Shown here: positions 1-10,490 of the stretch, in pieces
How the letters are laid out: each line of letters starts with the position of its first letter
How positions within the stretch are numbered: the first letter of the stretch is position 1
Source of the DNA: Isoetes taiwanensis
Lineage: Eukaryota > Streptophyta > Lycopodiopsida > Isoetales > Isoetaceae
NCBI GenBank assembly: GCA_021234155.1
Contig: JAJEKV010000098.1
Span: 673,084 to 737,083 of the forward strand
Direction: 5' to 3'
DNA: 64,000 nt
Made by a program: the position numbers and the translations under genes
Notes under the pieces: model-generated
Database searches by the model: none
What the model saw: the letters and a program-made list of their open reading frames with translations, nothing else
Told to the model about the DNA's origin: nothing

Positions 1-1687
1 CCAATTTATCTAATGATATACTTGCAAATTTTCAATTTTGTCAAGTTTGTGTTTCATGTTGTAGAGATCCTGGGCATTAGTATAGAAAGGGACAGTGTTG
101 GTACATGCCCATTGTTTATGGTAATAATATTTGAGATGTTTGAGTCCAAGGGATGGCAAGCAACTTTTGACACTGCCGTTTATCTAATTTTATTTGCATC
201 TTAAACATAGGGTCTTACCCATCTCTTGGCTATTTAATTGACACTTCTCAAAAATAGCAAAGAAAGTATTATCCTACATGTCATCTCTCAAGGATATGTG
301 GATTCCAATGAAGCTACTTACGTTTCTTATATCACAATGGTTTTATTACTTAAATGTATAGACTTGGATTTATATTAGAATCGAGATAATGATTGCTTCT
401 AAATGTATCTCTAATTTCATAATGAAGGTAGCAATAGGAAATATGTGTTAGGTACTTTTTTGCCTAATGCTGAGTCGAGGGATGTCAAAATGATATAAAG
501 AGACATGATGTTCTAAATTTACAATAGACTCACCTTTTTCGACAATATGCTACACTAGGAAGATATTTACTATTATTGTCGTTGCAATATATTGATATTG
601 ATGTGTTTTAATGAAATTATTGATTGCCCACTTCTTGAGTTTATTGTGCTAGGGTGTCCATTGCAAAAGAGATTCGTGGTTTCTAGAACATGATCAAGCC
701 ATGGTCCTTCTAATGTTAAGAAATGGTGTTATATTGTATCATAATGCAAGAAGAGAGAGCAAGTGCTTTAGGAAGTCTAAATACAACTGTAGGCATCTAA
801 TCCAAATGTTAGAACAACCATTTTAAATGCTTTCTTAGGCGAACCATTGGTCAAAGCATTGATCTTTGCTAAGTATAATTACTTGGTAAGTTGAATACGG
901 AACAATATATTGCTAACAGTTATGATGCCATATTGATTGAACAAAAATTGAATATGCCATGCAATAGATTGCTCTAGCCTGAACTTATCCACTATATATG
1001 ATAAGTACAACACAAATAATGGGATTATATAAACATTATACGAAATCCCATAGATATCATTCTAGAATGCCCTAGATATCACTCTCTAGGAGCTAGTAGG
1101 TGTTTACGCTTCTGTCCTTGTCTTTCCTTCACAATCATAGCATTTCATGATATTGTATAGTGTAGTTCTTATTTTGTTACATTCATCTAACATATCAAGC
1201 TCCTTGGATTGCAGTTGCTAATTCGTTCGTCAAATGCAACTGTATTTGCACAGTGGAAGTTAACATTGAGCACTTCTTAACTGTAGATTATATTCCACTT
1301 GGTTTGTACAGTTGCGGTTGGTGTTACAGCTGCAAGTTTTGTTTGTATCATGGTATCTACAGATGCAATCAGGTACTTATAGCTATAGGTATAGCAACAG
1401 TTTATAAGTACGGTGACAGTTTCAGCCATAGTTGCAGTCACAGATCTACTATAGTTGCTATCTAGAGCCAAACCCTTGCTCATGTGGGTTTTCAGCATAT
1501 CCTAAGCATATGTTGGATATTCTGATATGCTGTGTGGTCCTTGGTACTGTGGTTGTCAAACTGTTCCCTATTCTACATGTTACAGTGGTGAGAATTCTCT
1601 GTCATATTTTAGACCTATAGTAGCAGTTTATTTTTGTATGTCTTTTTCTCTTCTAGAGTGATCACAACCGGTTTAGATTTTGGATTC

Positions 1688-1723
<36 letters not shown>

Positions 1724-2240
1724 TTTCTATGCCTAAGCTAAGCAAAATGCATTGGACCTCTATCATTACCAGCATAAAGTACTGACAGCTGCTTAAATGT
1801 GTGCCAATATTGGCTACTGTTCTTATTCTTAGCTTAAACATTTTTTGGAACGCCCAATCTTATCATTCCTCGCCATATCTCATTTTAAAAGTTTGGCATT
1901 TCCTAGTCTCATTATATACATGGTTCTTGAAATAAACAAGATTATTTGGAAGTATAATGTGTTTAACAAGTGTTGCCTTATGCGGACCAGATTTCTCGAG
2001 GGGCTCCCTTCCTTGACTTAATTCCCAAAAAGCCCTTCGTATTTTTAAAATTCCCAAAATGCCCTTAACTTTTAAATATTTACTCAAATAGCCCCGTATA
2101 TTTTATAGTTCGAAATTAAGTGTGTTCTTTATTTCACGGGTTGCTAAATTCTTGACTACATTTTGGAAGATAAAGGTAGTTAGTTGGCTTCTGAGAGGAT
2201 TTCGGTTCTAAATGTTTGGGGTTATGGTTTTGAATTGATT
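1..2240. other. Region without a recognisable gene
   Basis: AT-rich sequence in which neither strand has a reading frame over about 75 codons resembling a known protein. It holds a run of 32 T at 1689-1720, a loose repetition of cagttgca-like words at about 1225-1460, and at about 1480-1545 a partial copy of the GGGTTGCCCC repeat family described elsewhere (the catgtgggttttc / gatatgctg part). I see no RNA gene or promoter I could defend. Confidence 0.5.
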
Positions 2241-2244
2241 GTCA

Positions 2245-2321
2245 AAATATAAATTTGAACTATGATTTAAGCCACTTCACCCTCCGGCCATGGAGGGCAA
2301 CCCTCCGTGCGCAGCACCTTG
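2245..2321 (+). repeat. 3' half of the GGGTTGCCCC short repeat family
   Basis: Nearly the same sequence occurs at about 60080-60147: gatttaagccacttcac, then a gagggcaaccctc palindrome, then gtgcgcagcaccttg followed by T residues. Here the T run continues straight into the 3' end of the LINE, so either the LINE inserted at the T tail of this repeat or the two share a boundary. Confidence 0.6.
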
Positions 2322-2721
2322 TTTTTTTTTTTTTTTTGAGAGAATGGGGTTTTTTTCATTAATTATAGAAAAAGGTACAAGAAGTTAAGTGAGCCAATAA
2401 TTTGGCCACCCAGATTAAAACATGCAAGCATAATTAACATACTTAAAAGAAATGATATAACTGTATCAAACAGTTTGAACGTGTCCATAATTTAAAATGG
2501 AGATCAGCCCTGATAGAGGCTTGAAATATGCAGAGTTGTTCCACAGTAGAACCATCCTTAAGTCAAAATTCCTGAACTTTGTGTGAGATAGCATTCAGAT
2601 GACAAAATCCTGCAAGTTCTGTTGATGTTCCCGCAGCAGATGAAAAAAGCAGGTGAAGAGAAGAAATGAGCATATTTATGGAGGGGGTGTGATAGGGAAT
2701 GATTGAAGGCTCAGGAAATGA

Positions 2722-3231
2722 CTAATGGAATGGGTGAAAATGGTAGTTGTGAAGGTAGTCATAGTTATTTTGGAAGTGTGGCTGCAGAATAAGAGTGTTT
2801 CCATTTCCCCAGTTCAGCTCTTGAATCAGGGTGTCAGAGTTGGTTGTAGACATCAGTATGATCAAAGTGCCATATGCATCTGCCAAGCATCTGTGATGAT
2901 AGTAGCATTCTCTGTAAAACTGGAACTGCTGGTCTGTCATTCTTCTGCTATTACTTTCCATGAACCACCATAATTGCACCATTAGGTAGGTACTCCTGCA
3001 GAATTCTATGGCCCAATCTATTTCATGATCTGGGATATCTGGAATATCAATATCTGTAACACCTCTGACTAGGCCTCTCCACATATCATTTTCTGTGTAT
3101 TGAATGTCATGCACTAATCTCTGACCTGGGAAAAGTCTGTATTCAGCTGGCTCAACAGACGTGCTAAAATCTCTGCTAAGGCTCATCATGTAATCTAGCA
3201 GAAAGACATTCAAAGTTAGTATGAGTGGCAT
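2722..3231 (-). CDS. Unidentified third ORF in the LINE
   Basis: A 169-codon frame that overlaps the last part of ORF2 by about 55 bases and fills most of the space before the poly(A) tail. I do not recognise the product. It is acidic in the middle (DIDIPDIPDHEIDW), has aromatic- and Met-rich stretches (VQLWWFMESNSRRM) and a His/Tyr/Asn-rich C-terminus. No RNase H or zinc-knuckle signature is visible. It may be a genuine accessory ORF, a captured fragment, or a chance frame in the 3' UTR. Its length in AT-rich DNA favours a selected or recently selected frame. Confidence 0.45.
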   Translation of the reverse strand: MPLILTLNVFLLDYMMSLSRDFSTSVEPAEYRLFPGQRLVHDIQYTENDMWRGLVRGVTDIDIPDIPDHEIDWAIEFCRSTYLMVQLWWFMESNSRRMTDQQFQFYRECYYHHRCLADAYGTLIILMSTTNSDTLIQELNWGNGNTLILQPHFQNNYDYLHNYHFHPFH

Positions 3232-4564
3232 TACAATGTAATTTAAACAAATGATAATGGCCTATGAAGTTACCAATAGTATGCCATTTACTATCAACAA
3301 AATCTTCACCTAAATGAATTTGACTAGTTGCAGTCAATTCAATGTCATACATAACCTGTGTTTTTATCCAATGTGTAGATAAATTTTTTCCCCCATAATG
3401 ACATCTGTTTCTGTGCTTCCATACATTCCACAATGCAATAAAACAGAGAGAATTTTTGAAAGCATCATCATTCATCATAAATTCCAATAAGGTAACTGGG
3501 CAAACAATATTGAAGGAATTTTCAAACCACAACCAGAAAGGAGTGAGTTTAGCACACCCGAAAATGTGTTCAAGTGTTTCAGTATATCCACAACCCAGAG
3601 GGCAATTAGAGTTCAAAGAGTTGGCAGTTTGATTTGAATGCCTGGATATCATGTCCAGATTTGGCACACTTTTGTTTGCAAGTAGCCAAATAAAGTAAGA
3701 GATTTTTGGAGGCAGATAGGAATTCCAAATGTTTGTGAAAAGCCTAGTTTCAGTGTCTTCTGAGAATCCCCAATACAACTTTGCCTTAGAGGGTAAATTA
3801 GGCTTATTTAGGCATTTGTAGAACTTTGAGACACTGTATGTGGGTTGCCCCATAAGATTCCAATCAGTAATAATAGGATTATCATTGAGATTTAAATTAC
3901 TGACCTTCAGCATTATATATTTGAAGAGAATCTTGTCAGATGAAGTACCTCTGATCTTATGTTTCAGATTAGTCCATGAGATCCATCTTGTCCGATCCCA
4001 TAAGTCTCCAAGTTTGAGCACATTGCACTCTTTCCATTTCTTGTACAACCTATAATGTCTGATAGCCAGAGGAGTAGTGCTGTTTCTAGGTAGGTTAGGA
4101 TTCCAAAAAATACTCGTGTTGAGGTGGCTGCTCTCCAACTTGGAATGCTCAAAAGTCAAGAAAACCTTATTCCAGGCTATAATCATGTTTCTCATGAGAG
4201 GAGAAATGGAAGAGGCAGGCTGCAAAGTAGTAAAGGCAGAGGATGGCAAACTATGAGAGACAGAAGCATAATTTTTTGGATGGCTACAAGAAAGCCAGTG
4301 TTTGATGAAAATGGAGGCAGGATTATTGTTCAAGAACAAAGATTTCCAAATATATTTACCTGCCAGAGCATAACTTTGTAGAATTAAATTCTTGCAACCA
4401 AGACCACCTTGAATTTTATTTCTGGTAATCGAAGTCCAGTTGACCATATGGTGCTTCCCCCAAATGAAATTTCTGACAATCCTTTCAATCTGATGATAAA
4501 TGCACTTAGGAGCAAGAAGTGCAGAAGAAAAGTAGATGTGATCCTGCAATAACAGAGTTTGCAA
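3176..4564 (-). CDS. LINE ORF2, C-terminal part after a frameshift
   Basis: A 462-codon frame that continues ORF2 after a one-frame slip in the 4506-4564 overlap. It begins with the post-RT thumb region (MVNWTSITRNKIQGGLGC resembles the usual W-x-x-VC-x-P-K-x-x-GGLG block of plant LINEs) and later holds a Cys/His cluster, NCPLGCGYTETLEHIFGC, matching the zf-RVT motif of plant ORF2 proteins. I see no RNase H domain after it. Without the slip, ORF2 would be about 1.3 thousand residues, normal for plant L1. Confidence 0.85.
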   Translation of the reverse strand: MQTLLLQDHIYFSSALLAPKCIYHQIERIVRNFIWGKHHMVNWTSITRNKIQGGLGCKNLILQSYALAGKYIWKSLFLNNNPASIFIKHWLSCSHPKNYASVSHSLPSSAFTTLQPASSISPLMRNMIIAWNKVFLTFEHSKLESSHLNTSIFWNPNLPRNSTTPLAIRHYRLYKKWKECNVLKLGDLWDRTRWISWTNLKHKIRGTSSDKILFKYIMLKVSNLNLNDNPIITDWNLMGQPTYSVSKFYKCLNKPNLPSKAKLYWGFSEDTETRLFTNIWNSYLPPKISYFIWLLANKSVPNLDMISRHSNQTANSLNSNCPLGCGYTETLEHIFGCAKLTPFWLWFENSFNIVCPVTLLEFMMNDDAFKNSLCFIALWNVWKHRNRCHYGGKNLSTHWIKTQVMYDIELTATSQIHLGEDFVDSKWHTIGNFIGHYHLFKLHCNATHTNFECLSARLHDEP

Positions 4565-7034
4565 TTATGGTTCTTCCAGCCAAAGAAAGACAGTTGCCAT
4601 AATTGCCTAGCTTCCTTCTTATCTTTTCCACAATGGGAGTCCAAAGACCTTTAAGACTAGGATTGAGAGATAAATGCATACCTAGGAGATTTGTAGTTTC
4701 AGTGGAAGTCATGCATTTGATTCCTGCAATGTTATCAGTGTCCAAGTCACCAATTATGATGCATTTGTTTCTGTTCAAGTGAATCCCAGAGGCAGCTCCA
4801 AAGTTATGAATAATCAGCAGAAAAGTATTAATGACAGCTGGATCATTTTTAAGGAAACTGAAGGAATCATCTGCATATTGGAGAATTGCAAGATTTGTGG
4901 TGTTATCAGGGAGAGTTAAGCCAGTAATTTGACCACATGTTTGAAGGTGAGAGATAACTCTGGTAAGCATCTCTGCAACTGCTAAAAAAAGGTAAGGGGC
5001 AAGAGGGCACCCTTGTCTGACACCTCTGGCCAGTGGAAAGAAAAAACCAGGGGATCCATTAACAAGAACAGTTGATTGAGATCTGGAATTTAACCCCATA
5101 ATAAGTTTAATAATTTTCTCAGTGAACCCTAGCTTTTTGAGGGAGAATTGAAGGAAGTCCCATCTAACCATATCAAAAGCTTTTGAGAAATCAAGTTTTA
5201 GCAAGATACAGTTCTGGTTGGTCAATTTGTTCCAGTGCATCCCTTCCATGGCAGCAAGATAATTATCAAGGATGTATCTACTTGGAAGGAAAGCAGATTG
5301 ATTGCAACTAATGACCTCTTGAAGATGAGACTTGACCCTGTTTGCTATAATTTTAGCACAGATCTTGTAGGTAGAGTTTGTCAGAGAAATGGGCCTCCAG
5401 TCAGAGAAGGATTGAGGATTATCCACCTTTGGGATTAAGGACATGAGGCCAGCAGATAGAGCAGGGTGCAGGTGATTCGAGTTCCAGAAGCCTTTGATCA
5501 TGTACATAAGATCATTTTTCATGATGTCCCAAAATTTGATGTAAAATTCAGGAGGCAAGCCATCAGGACCAGGACTTTTCCCTTTGGCTAAGCTATTGAG
5601 AGTTGAAAAAATTTCTTCCATAGAAGGAATTGCCTCTAAAGCTTGAGACATAATTCTGTCACTGTTTAAATTGTTATCATTTATCAAAGCAGTGAAGGAA
5701 TTGGCATCAGCAGATTGCATAGGTGTATCAGAAGGATGAGAGAAAATATTTGCATATTTGGAACAGAAGAAATTTGAGATGTCCTTTTGATTTTCGAGAT
5801 TATTTCCATTATCATCCTTAATAGAGGAGAGCTGACTTTTTAAAAGTCTGGATTTGGCCACCCTATAGAAGAATTTGGAATTACCATGGTCCATTTTGGA
5901 AAAATATTTGAGCTTACATCTAATTGTAGAGCCTTTGGCTTCTAATTCTTCAATGGTTTTAATGCTCATCTCAAGGTTCCCTTCTTGCATGTGCAGGTCA
6001 ATGTTCAGGGGGTCCTGTTGGAGTTTCAGTCTAACCTCTTTCATTTCTTGAAAGTAGATTCTTTTTTCAGCAACCTTGCTGTCATGAAGATGCTTTGCCC
6101 ATTTCTTGATCCAGGACTTGGACTCCTTTAGATTGGAGTAAAATGTTCTCATAGAATTTGTAGATCTAACTCTGGCGAGAGAATTATAGAATGTAGTAAA
6201 ATCCCTACAAAAGATGTCAGAGTCAAGAAGGGAGCAGTTCAGCTTGAAGGGAGTATTTCCATGTCTCTTGATGTTGAGCATATGTTTAGTGATAAGAAAT
6301 TGAGGCTGGTGATCAGAGATAGAGGTACAATCATCACTATAGACAAAGCAGTTGTCCCAAAATTCATTGTGAGTGTGGTTGATGTAATATCTATCCAATG
6401 CACAATAAACCCTATTGTTCCCAACTTGCTTATTTGACCAAGAGTAGGCAGAAGTGGAAGAAGGAATATGCTGTAAGAAATGACTATCTAGCAAGTGGTC
6501 CCAATGAGTTCTCTCATCTATGGACATATTCAAATCTCTACCAATTTTCATATCCCATGTGGGAGTATTATTGAAGTCGCCTGCCATGATCCAAGTTTCA
6601 CAGGTTTGATTTGTTAGCCAGTTGTTTATAGCAGGCCAGGTGGTAGATCTAATCCTAGAATCTGTAGAAGCATAAATGTTAATGACTCCAAATGTGAAGT
6701 CATTATTTTTGAGAATAACAGATTGCCAAGTTTTACAAGGACTATTATAGATCAAGCTATGATCAAGGTGTTTCCAGATGACGCAGAGACCTCCAGAGGT
6801 GCCAGTGGCTTCAATCCAATTAGAGGAGAATCCAGGCCCAATCCAATCTGCCAGGTTTGAGCATTCAAAATTTGGGAGTCTAAGCTCCTGGAGGAGGATA
6901 ATGTCAGCATCATAGGTTCTGATTTGGGAAATTGCCCTTCTTCTCTTCAAGGGACCCTTTATTCCTCTAAGATTCCAACTTAGAATCTTCATGATGAGGA
7001 GGATAGCAGCAGCAGAAAATAAGGCAGTTAACAA
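4506..7034 (-). CDS. LINE ORF2, endonuclease and reverse transcriptase part
   Basis: An 842-codon frame. An apurinic/apyrimidinic-type endonuclease starts at the internal Met of MKILSWNLRG (about residue 15) and shows LLQEL (about 47-51), AGDFN (about 151-155) and SDH (about 240-242), the expected metal-binding and catalytic residues. The reverse transcriptase follows with KGKSPGPDGLP, SDWRPISL, motif A DFSKAFD (about 615), motif B GVRQGCPLAPYLF (about 671) and catalytic YADD (720-723). These enzymes nick the target and copy the element RNA in target-primed reverse transcription. The first Met of the frame lies upstream of the conserved start, so translation probably begins at MKILSW. The frame ends at 4506 where it should run on, and the remainder is found in a different frame from 4564 downwards. 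Confidence 0.9.
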   Translation of the reverse strand: MLTALFSAAAILLIMKILSWNLRGIKGPLKRRRAISQIRTYDADIILLQELRLPNFECSNLADWIGPGFSSNWIEATGTSGGLCVIWKHLDHSLIYNSPCKTWQSVILKNNDFTFGVINIYASTDSRIRSTTWPAINNWLTNQTCETWIMAGDFNNTPTWDMKIGRDLNMSIDERTHWDHLLDSHFLQHIPSSTSAYSWSNKQVGNNRVYCALDRYYINHTHNEFWDNCFVYSDDCTSISDHQPQFLITKHMLNIKRHGNTPFKLNCSLLDSDIFCRDFTTFYNSLARVRSTNSMRTFYSNLKESKSWIKKWAKHLHDSKVAEKRIYFQEMKEVRLKLQQDPLNIDLHMQEGNLEMSIKTIEELEAKGSTIRCKLKYFSKMDHGNSKFFYRVAKSRLLKSQLSSIKDDNGNNLENQKDISNFFCSKYANIFSHPSDTPMQSADANSFTALINDNNLNSDRIMSQALEAIPSMEEIFSTLNSLAKGKSPGPDGLPPEFYIKFWDIMKNDLMYMIKGFWNSNHLHPALSAGLMSLIPKVDNPQSFSDWRPISLTNSTYKICAKIIANRVKSHLQEVISCNQSAFLPSRYILDNYLAAMEGMHWNKLTNQNCILLKLDFSKAFDMVRWDFLQFSLKKLGFTEKIIKLIMGLNSRSQSTVLVNGSPGFFFPLARGVRQGCPLAPYLFLAVAEMLTRVISHLQTCGQITGLTLPDNTTNLAILQYADDSFSFLKNDPAVINTFLLIIHNFGAASGIHLNRNKCIIIGDLDTDNIAGIKCMTSTETTNLLGMHLSLNPSLKGLWTPIVEKIRRKLGNYGNCLSLAGRTIIANSVIAGSHLLFFCTSCS

Positions 7035-9754
7035 TATTTCTTAGATCTGAGTCTAGTATTTGCTGCAGGAGTATTGAGAGTGCTGAGAATAGCCTTTTTC
7101 CTAGCTTTCTTACCTTTTAATTTAGGAGTGCCAGAGGAATTGTGATGAATTGTGAGGAAAGCATCTTCATCCCAAGAAGTGTTTTCAGCAGGGGTATTTT
7201 TTATAGTATTTTCCTTGTCAGAATCAGTGTCATCAGAGGTTGCGTCAGCAGAATTTTTACCTTCAGAGGAATTATCATGATGATGGCACATCCAAAATTT
7301 AGATCTACAGCAGTCAATGTCAGTTGAGTCTGTCGAAATTGGGTGGCTGGAGGCAATGGTAGTATCCATCAGGCTGTCTCTCTCATTATTATTATTAGCA
7401 AAAACAAACTTAGAGTTTACAGTGGAAAGATCTTGCCTGGGAATGTCTTGGTCGAGGTGTGCAGCAACTGCAAGTTCAGCATGTTGTGTAACTGTTGACA
7501 AATGCACTTTATTATGATCATCCATTGTTGGAGTTTCTTGAGCATCATCCCTTAACAGAGTTTGTTCCCAGCTGGAGGATATGTCCTTGACACTGTAATC
7601 ATCACTGACTTTTGCTACATCTGACACCTGACCATCACTGCCTTTTGCTATACATGACACTTGGCCATGATTTACTGATATCATTTCTGACACTGTAACC
7701 AATTCCTGAAGTTGTGATGCTATCTCTGGAGAAATGGAACCATGTGAGGGAAGTGGAATGGGAGGGGAAGATAAATCCAAAAGGTCAACATTTGGCTGGC
7801 ATGCATCTAATGCAATTGCAGATGGAGAAGAGGCAAACATGATAGGATTATAGTGGGAAGGAGGATGAGAGTTGGCTTGGGAGATGACAAAAGGGGAAGT
7901 ACTGGTATGTGATGGTGATTTAGCTGCCAAAACATCAACAGAATCTTCAGAGATCTGTGCTAGAATGGCATAGGAATTTGAGACCTTCAAAGCATCAGGA
8001 ATATCACTAACCATTGCTTGGTCTTCATGATGAGAATTTTTAATTCCAAATGAATTATCCTTTGAGAAAACTGTGCTTAAATCTGGAGAAGTCAGAGCTT
8101 CTGTAGCTATATGTTGCAAGTTTACATTCTTGGGAAAATCTTTACCTTTTTCTTTAATTAATGAAACCACATTCACTTCTTCTGCATCAGGCTTTTCCAT
8201 CAGCTTATGTGGTGCTATGCAAGTCGAGTCTATTTTGATCTCAGATTGAGAAGACTGAGAACTTTTTTTTTGCAGGGACTGGATATTGTTTACTCTCTTG
8301 GAATCTTTTAGGATGCAAGAAAGTGTTCTGTGCAGATCAATCTTTGCAGGCTGTATAAGGGCCTTGCCTTTATCCTTTAACATCATTCTGTTATGCTCAA
8401 TATTTGCTTTGTTGATTTGTAAAGCAAGTTGAGTGGAATCTGCTGCTGAATTTGGAATCTGATGGTTTGTCAAATTTTCTTTTTTCATGCGGACTGGTGG
8501 CAAATTCTCCTTGATGTAAATTCCTTTGTTCAAGACCTTGATTCCTATTTCATTGCTAGGGAGTAAGGAGCCATTGGAGATCTTTGATGTTTGTGAGTTT
8601 TGAGAATACTGTAGCACTTCCTTTTTTTTTTCTTCCTTCTTTTTTTGAATTCTTCTCATGCTGCCATTAACCCTTTTCCAGTCATGGTGAGGTTTTGGAA
8701 ATTCATAACCTTCCATATCTCTGGCTAGATTAATTTGAGGATTGTTATCCCTATTGGATCTTTCTGCAGCATCCTGGTTCAAAGGTACAGAGAATGACTG
8801 AATTTGATCTGTATTTGGTTCTCTGTTAATAGCATGCTGAGAGCAATCACTGCCATTGCTATGCCTCGAATTACATTTTTGGCAAAAGTGTGGAAGTCCT
8901 ACCCATCTTAGTTGCAAGATAGATTTATTTCCAAAGAAATCAAGAAAGGGAAGTTCAGTAGGGATGACCTTTGTGATATCAAGTTGGACAAAGCACTTGG
9001 GAGGTTTGTATGGTGAATATTCAGTGGTCAAGTAAGTGCCAATTGAATTGAAGATTGAGGAAAAACAATCATCATTCCAGTAGATAAGGCTGAGCTCACT
9101 CATAGTGACAGATGCTACATGGTAATTATGAAACTCATTCAAGGGCATCTTGGCATTCCATTTTATGAAAGAGAGTTGAAATGTATCACAGGTAGAGTTA
9201 CCAAGTTTGAGAAGGAAGTTTGAGGTCCTCGAGCAGCCACACTCAACCAGAATATAGGGATAATTTAGCCAATAAATGGAATTAATGACAATGCCTTTAT
9301 GAAGTCTGAGCAGGTGATCCCATAGTTTTTCAATTTTCATTCCAACAGAGTCTACCTTGACAATTACAGCAATTTTTGACAGAGATTCAATTCTAGAGGC
9401 AACCAAAGGTGAGTTTAAATGAATACCTCTAAAAAGCTGAATGTTGGTAGGGGCCCGAGATTGCTGGTACTCAAATTCAAAGGCCAATTGTTGGTCTGAG
9501 ATTATTGGGAGCCTTGGCCTCAGAAATAGGGGGACTGGAACTCCATTAACATCCAGAGTTGGTAGAGTTTGAGATCCTCTTTGGTCCAAGGCAAGAGTGT
9601 CCCAATTTGGGGCGAAGTGACTGTAATGGTGCATTTCTGATACCTTATGATCCGGGTCAGAGAAGTCCCCAAATTTGATAAATTTAGAAGGATCCAGATG
9701 AAATGCACTTAACTGAGCAAGAAGATCACCTCTTGAAGCAGCGGGCAGGAGCAT
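7028..9754 (-). CDS. LINE ORF1, RNA-binding protein with CCHC knuckle
   Basis: A 908-codon frame. Residues about 100-280 have the look of the plant LINE ORF1 N-terminal domain (DUF4283-like, with KCFVQLDITKVIP just before the knuckle). A zinc knuckle follows at residues 291-304 with spacing C-x2-C-x3-H-x5-C, slightly off the canonical CX2CX4HX4C. From about residue 305 to 860 the chain is Ser/Asp/Asn-rich and probably disordered, and it ends in a basic segment (KLKGKKARKKA). Plant ORF1 proteins bind the element RNA and help form the ribonucleoprotein particle. The long low-complexity tail makes this one larger than most. The stop overlaps the ORF2 start, the usual LINE arrangement. Function is inferred from family and position. 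Confidence 0.8.
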   Translation of the reverse strand: MLLPAASRGDLLAQLSAFHLDPSKFIKFGDFSDPDHKVSEMHHYSHFAPNWDTLALDQRGSQTLPTLDVNGVPVPLFLRPRLPIISDQQLAFEFEYQQSRAPTNIQLFRGIHLNSPLVASRIESLSKIAVIVKVDSVGMKIEKLWDHLLRLHKGIVINSIYWLNYPYILVECGCSRTSNFLLKLGNSTCDTFQLSFIKWNAKMPLNEFHNYHVASVTMSELSLIYWNDDCFSSIFNSIGTYLTTEYSPYKPPKCFVQLDITKVIPTELPFLDFFGNKSILQLRWVGLPHFCQKCNSRHSNGSDCSQHAINREPNTDQIQSFSVPLNQDAAERSNRDNNPQINLARDMEGYEFPKPHHDWKRVNGSMRRIQKKKEEKKKEVLQYSQNSQTSKISNGSLLPSNEIGIKVLNKGIYIKENLPPVRMKKENLTNHQIPNSAADSTQLALQINKANIEHNRMMLKDKGKALIQPAKIDLHRTLSCILKDSKRVNNIQSLQKKSSQSSQSEIKIDSTCIAPHKLMEKPDAEEVNVVSLIKEKGKDFPKNVNLQHIATEALTSPDLSTVFSKDNSFGIKNSHHEDQAMVSDIPDALKVSNSYAILAQISEDSVDVLAAKSPSHTSTSPFVISQANSHPPSHYNPIMFASSPSAIALDACQPNVDLLDLSSPPIPLPSHGSISPEIASQLQELVTVSEMISVNHGQVSCIAKGSDGQVSDVAKVSDDYSVKDISSSWEQTLLRDDAQETPTMDDHNKVHLSTVTQHAELAVAAHLDQDIPRQDLSTVNSKFVFANNNNERDSLMDTTIASSHPISTDSTDIDCCRSKFWMCHHHDNSSEGKNSADATSDDTDSDKENTIKNTPAENTSWDEDAFLTIHHNSSGTPKLKGKKARKKAILSTLNTPAANTRLRSKKYC

Positions 9755-10490
9755 AAAGTTGTGAAGAATCGGAAGGGAAAATGAGTTTAGGGCTTACAAG
9801 TCAAGCAATGGTTTATTTTTTGGGGGGGATTTCGCCATTAATGCAGAAAAAAGGCTATAAGGGAAAGGAAGGGCTGAAACAGAGAGGAGAGAATTATGGA
9901 AAAAAAAAAGGGGGGATTCAGTGAGACAGGGAGAAAGAAAATCTATCTAAGAACTAAGAAGGGTAGAAAAACCATAAATTTGCCAAGTTACCTCGAGAGC
10001 ATTCTGACAAATCGAGATCATCATTCTGAGAAAACTTTGACTGAGATCTTTTGTTCAGTCCAGTTGCAAAAAACTTGAAATTGAGCAGTAGGTGTGATAT
10101 TTCTTTTTCCTGTAAATTCCAAGATCCAAGCCTCTATGATATTCCGGAACAAAGGAGTATTCAGGTTGAAATAAGTGATCAGGGAAGAATTGCTTGCAGA
10201 TGAATTGGTACCAAAGTTCCGAGAAAGAGCCTTGTAAGAAACCACACGAAATTCTTTGATCCTGCTTCAAAATGGTGAAGAATTTTATGTCCATAGATAG
10301 ATCAAGGAACGGGGAATGCAGTGGAGGCTGGCCCTCTACAAGGCCGGGATGAATTCAAACAGAAGAGGTGATCAATCAGGCAGAAAAGGGAGAATCGAGG
10401 CCAGAGTTTTGCCAAGAAATTTCAAATTCGAGTAAGACAAAATATTCAAGAAAATAGGCGCTCATTTTTCTCGTCTCCTCCTTCCAACGT
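9755..10490 (-). other. LINE 5' region with a short upstream ORF
   Basis: Sequence upstream of ORF1 on the minus strand. A 79-codon frame at 10055-10294 (MDIKFFTILKQ...) and an overlapping one at 10021-10245 lie in it. They may be an upstream ORF or a broken N-terminal part of ORF1. A purine-rich patch at about 9896-9915 and a run of eight G at about 9824 interrupt the region. No promoter could be assigned. Confidence 0.35.

Larger units (their letters stand above)
2322..10490 (-). mobile_element. L1-type LINE retrotransposon, near full length
   Basis: A minus-strand non-LTR retrotransposon. Reading from high to low coordinates it has a 5' region (about 10490-9755), ORF1 with a zinc knuckle, ORF2 with endonuclease, reverse transcriptase and a C-terminal Cys-rich segment, a third small ORF, and a poly(A) tail seen as 16 T at 2322-2337 on the plus strand. 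ORF1 and ORF2 overlap by a few bases (7028-7034). The only obvious lesion in ORF2 is one frameshift at 4506-4564, so the copy looks young compared with its surroundings. I could not find a matching target-site duplication at the two ends. The 5' limit is set only by where homology to the neighbouring tandem duplication begins (about 10491). Confidence 0.85.

Noticed and set aside
7142-7517. Plus-strand ORFs inside LINE ORF1
   Set aside because: Shadows of the 908-codon minus-strand frame.
2322-10490. Target-site duplication of the main LINE
   Set aside because: Sequence beside the T tail (gcgcagcaccttg) was not found near the 5' end. That flank instead belongs to a repeat family.
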